Source: Pseudomonadota bacterium (GTDB taxonomy: Bacteria; Pseudomonadota; Gammaproteobacteria; Xanthomonadales; Xanthomonadaceae). From it: 64,000 nt of DNA. A program made the position numbers and the translations under genes. The notes below the pieces were generated by a model. It did no database searches and was not told the DNA's origin. It saw only the letters and a program-made list of their open reading frames with translations. This document shows positions 63,243 through 64,000 of the stretch, in pieces (position 1 is the first letter of the stretch; each line of letters starts with the position of its first letter). Where the stretch lies: contig JAEWGI010000029.1 in NCBI GenBank assembly GCA_023388355.1, positions 1-64,000 of the forward strand, read 5' to 3'.

Positions 63243-64000
63243 ATGGCGACCCAGAGACAGCCCTCCCTGGACCTGCTCCGCGGCTTCGTCGCGGTGGGTC
63301 GTCGCATGAGTATCACGCTTGCGGCGAAAGACCTGTTCGTCACCCAGTCGGCGGTGAGCCGGCAGATCCACGCGCTGGAGCAGCAGCTGGGCGTGCCGCT
63401 GTTCACCCGCGGCTACCGCTCGATCGCGTTCACCGCCGAGGGCGAGCGGCTGTTCCGCTGCGCAGACGGCGCGATCCGCCAGCTGCACGACGCGCTGGAC
63501 GAACTGGCCGCGGGCGGCGAAGCCAAGCCGGTCACGCTGAGCACCACGATCGGCTTCACCGCGCTGTGGCTGATGCCGCGGCTGGGGCGTTTCCAGCGCG
63601 AGCACCCGGACGTGGACGTGCGCGTGTCGGCGCACAACACGGTGATGGACCTGCGCGGCAGCGGCATCGACCTGGCGATCCGCTACTCCGGCGCGCGGCA
63701 CGCGCCGCCCGGCGCGAGGCTGCTGTTCGAGGAGGTGGTGGTGCCGGTGGCCAGCCCCGCGCTGGGTCTGGGGGCGCTGCGCTCGGCGCGGGCGCTGTCG
63801 GGACAGACCCTGCTCGAGTTCGAGGAGCGTTATCCCTGGCTGCAGTGGGGCCACTGGCTGGAGCGCCGCGGCTGGCAGGCGGCACGGCCGCGCGGCACGC
63901 TGCAGTTCAACCAGTACGACCTGGTGATCCAGGCCGCGCTGGCCGGCCAGGGCGTGGCCCTGGGCCGGCGCGAACTGATCCGCCCGATGCTGGAGGACGG
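63243..64000 (+). CDS. LysR-type regulator, GcvA-like, C-terminus cut by window end
   Basis: The frame is open from the ATG at 63243 to the last base of the window, about 252 codons. The helix-turn-helix (about 18-60) is MSITLAAKDLFVTQSAVSRQ and LEQQLGVPLFTRGYRSI. The effector part begins VTLSTTIGFTALWLMPRLGRF, and contains SGIDLAIRYSGARHAPPGAR, the GcvA/AmpR-like branch. Only the last 40-50 residues should be missing. It is divergent from the MFS gene and probably controls it in response to the transported acid. Confidence 0.92.
   Translation, partial: MATQRQPSLDLLRGFVAVGRRMSITLAAKDLFVTQSAVSRQIHALEQQLGVPLFTRGYRSIAFTAEGERLFRCADGAIRQLHDALDELAAGGEAKPVTLSTTIGFTALWLMPRLGRFQREHPDVDVRVSAHNTVMDLRGSGIDLAIRYSGARHAPPGARLLFEEVVVPVASPALGLGALRSARALSGQTLLEFEERYPWLQWGHWLERRGWQAARPRGTLQFNQYDLVIQAALAGQGVALGRRELIRPMLED

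Overview
The window looks like chromosome of a high-GC gammaproteobacterium of the Xanthomonadaceae/Lysobacteraceae type (Lysobacter, Luteimonas or Pseudoxanthomonas-like). The reasons are very GC-rich coding sequence, the order phosphopantetheinyl transferase, rsmG, parA, parB, an aryl-polyene-type AMP ligase next to that transferase, and dispersed palindromic repeats of the kind common in this group. Most of the window is core genome with tight operons: stop and start codons overlap by ATGA or GTGA at 1042, 9107, 13206, 14866, 24828, 56742, 58819 and 61876. The assignment comes from gene order and recalled family sequences; no database was searched.

Layout. 1-2.5 kb: a SpoIIM-like/RDD membrane pair and a gamma-carbonic anhydrase. 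2.5-7.3 kb: coniferyl-aldehyde-type dehydrogenase, a degenerate caspase-like protein and a PAS-GGDEF-EAL protein. 7.3-11 kb: a MITE-like element, exonuclease III, small membrane proteins, a double PepSY protein and a GlsB-type protein. 11-16 kb: AMP ligase, Sfp-type transferase, rsmG, parAB. 15.9-18.7 kb: a Pat/PatZ-type protein acetyltransferase. 18.9-19.3 kb: rpmB-rpmG with promoter and terminator.

19.6-34.4 kb is an acetate-use region. It holds a CrbS-like hybrid kinase with a transporter module, an alkaline phosphatase with a frameshifted partner, the LuxR-type regulator CrbR, acs, a cNMP-CBS-DUF294 protein with a DnaQ-like exonuclease, a DcaP-type porin, and a DUF4212/ActP-type symporter. 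A palindrome in the acs divergent promoter is a candidate CrbR operator. The Pat-type enzyme about 8 kb upstream would act on the Acs lysine K608. Together these would cover sensing, uptake, activation and post-translational control of acetate.

34.5-36.9 kb: a RegB/RegA redox system. 37-38.1 kb: a type III secretion switch protein (SctU) with no other recognisable secretion gene beside it. 38.4-43.7 kb: unknown genes, a lipoprotein ending inside a 36-bp tandem repeat, a TauE/SafE exporter and a Slt-type transglycosylase. 43.7-46.3 kb: CCA-adding enzyme and a FosX-like fosfomycin hydrolase set among dense palindromic repeats. 46.3-49.4 kb: topoisomerase IB, then a pirin/LysR divergent pair around a perfect 13-bp inverted repeat. 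49.4-53.7 kb: visibly lower-GC sequence with an 887-residue Rad50/RecF-like ATPase carrying a CPAC hook and a C-terminal extension, the best candidate for an acquired defence-type gene, plus a lipoprotein hydrolase. 53.8-57.9 kb: metabolic gene, chromate transporter and MFS exporter. 57.9-59.3 kb: an ECF41 sigma factor with its carboxymuconolactone-decarboxylase partner, behind a sequence matching the ECF41 promoter. 59.4-64 kb: a broken hydrolase, SDR, GNAT, HCCA-isomerase-like and MFS genes, and a LysR gene cut by the window end.
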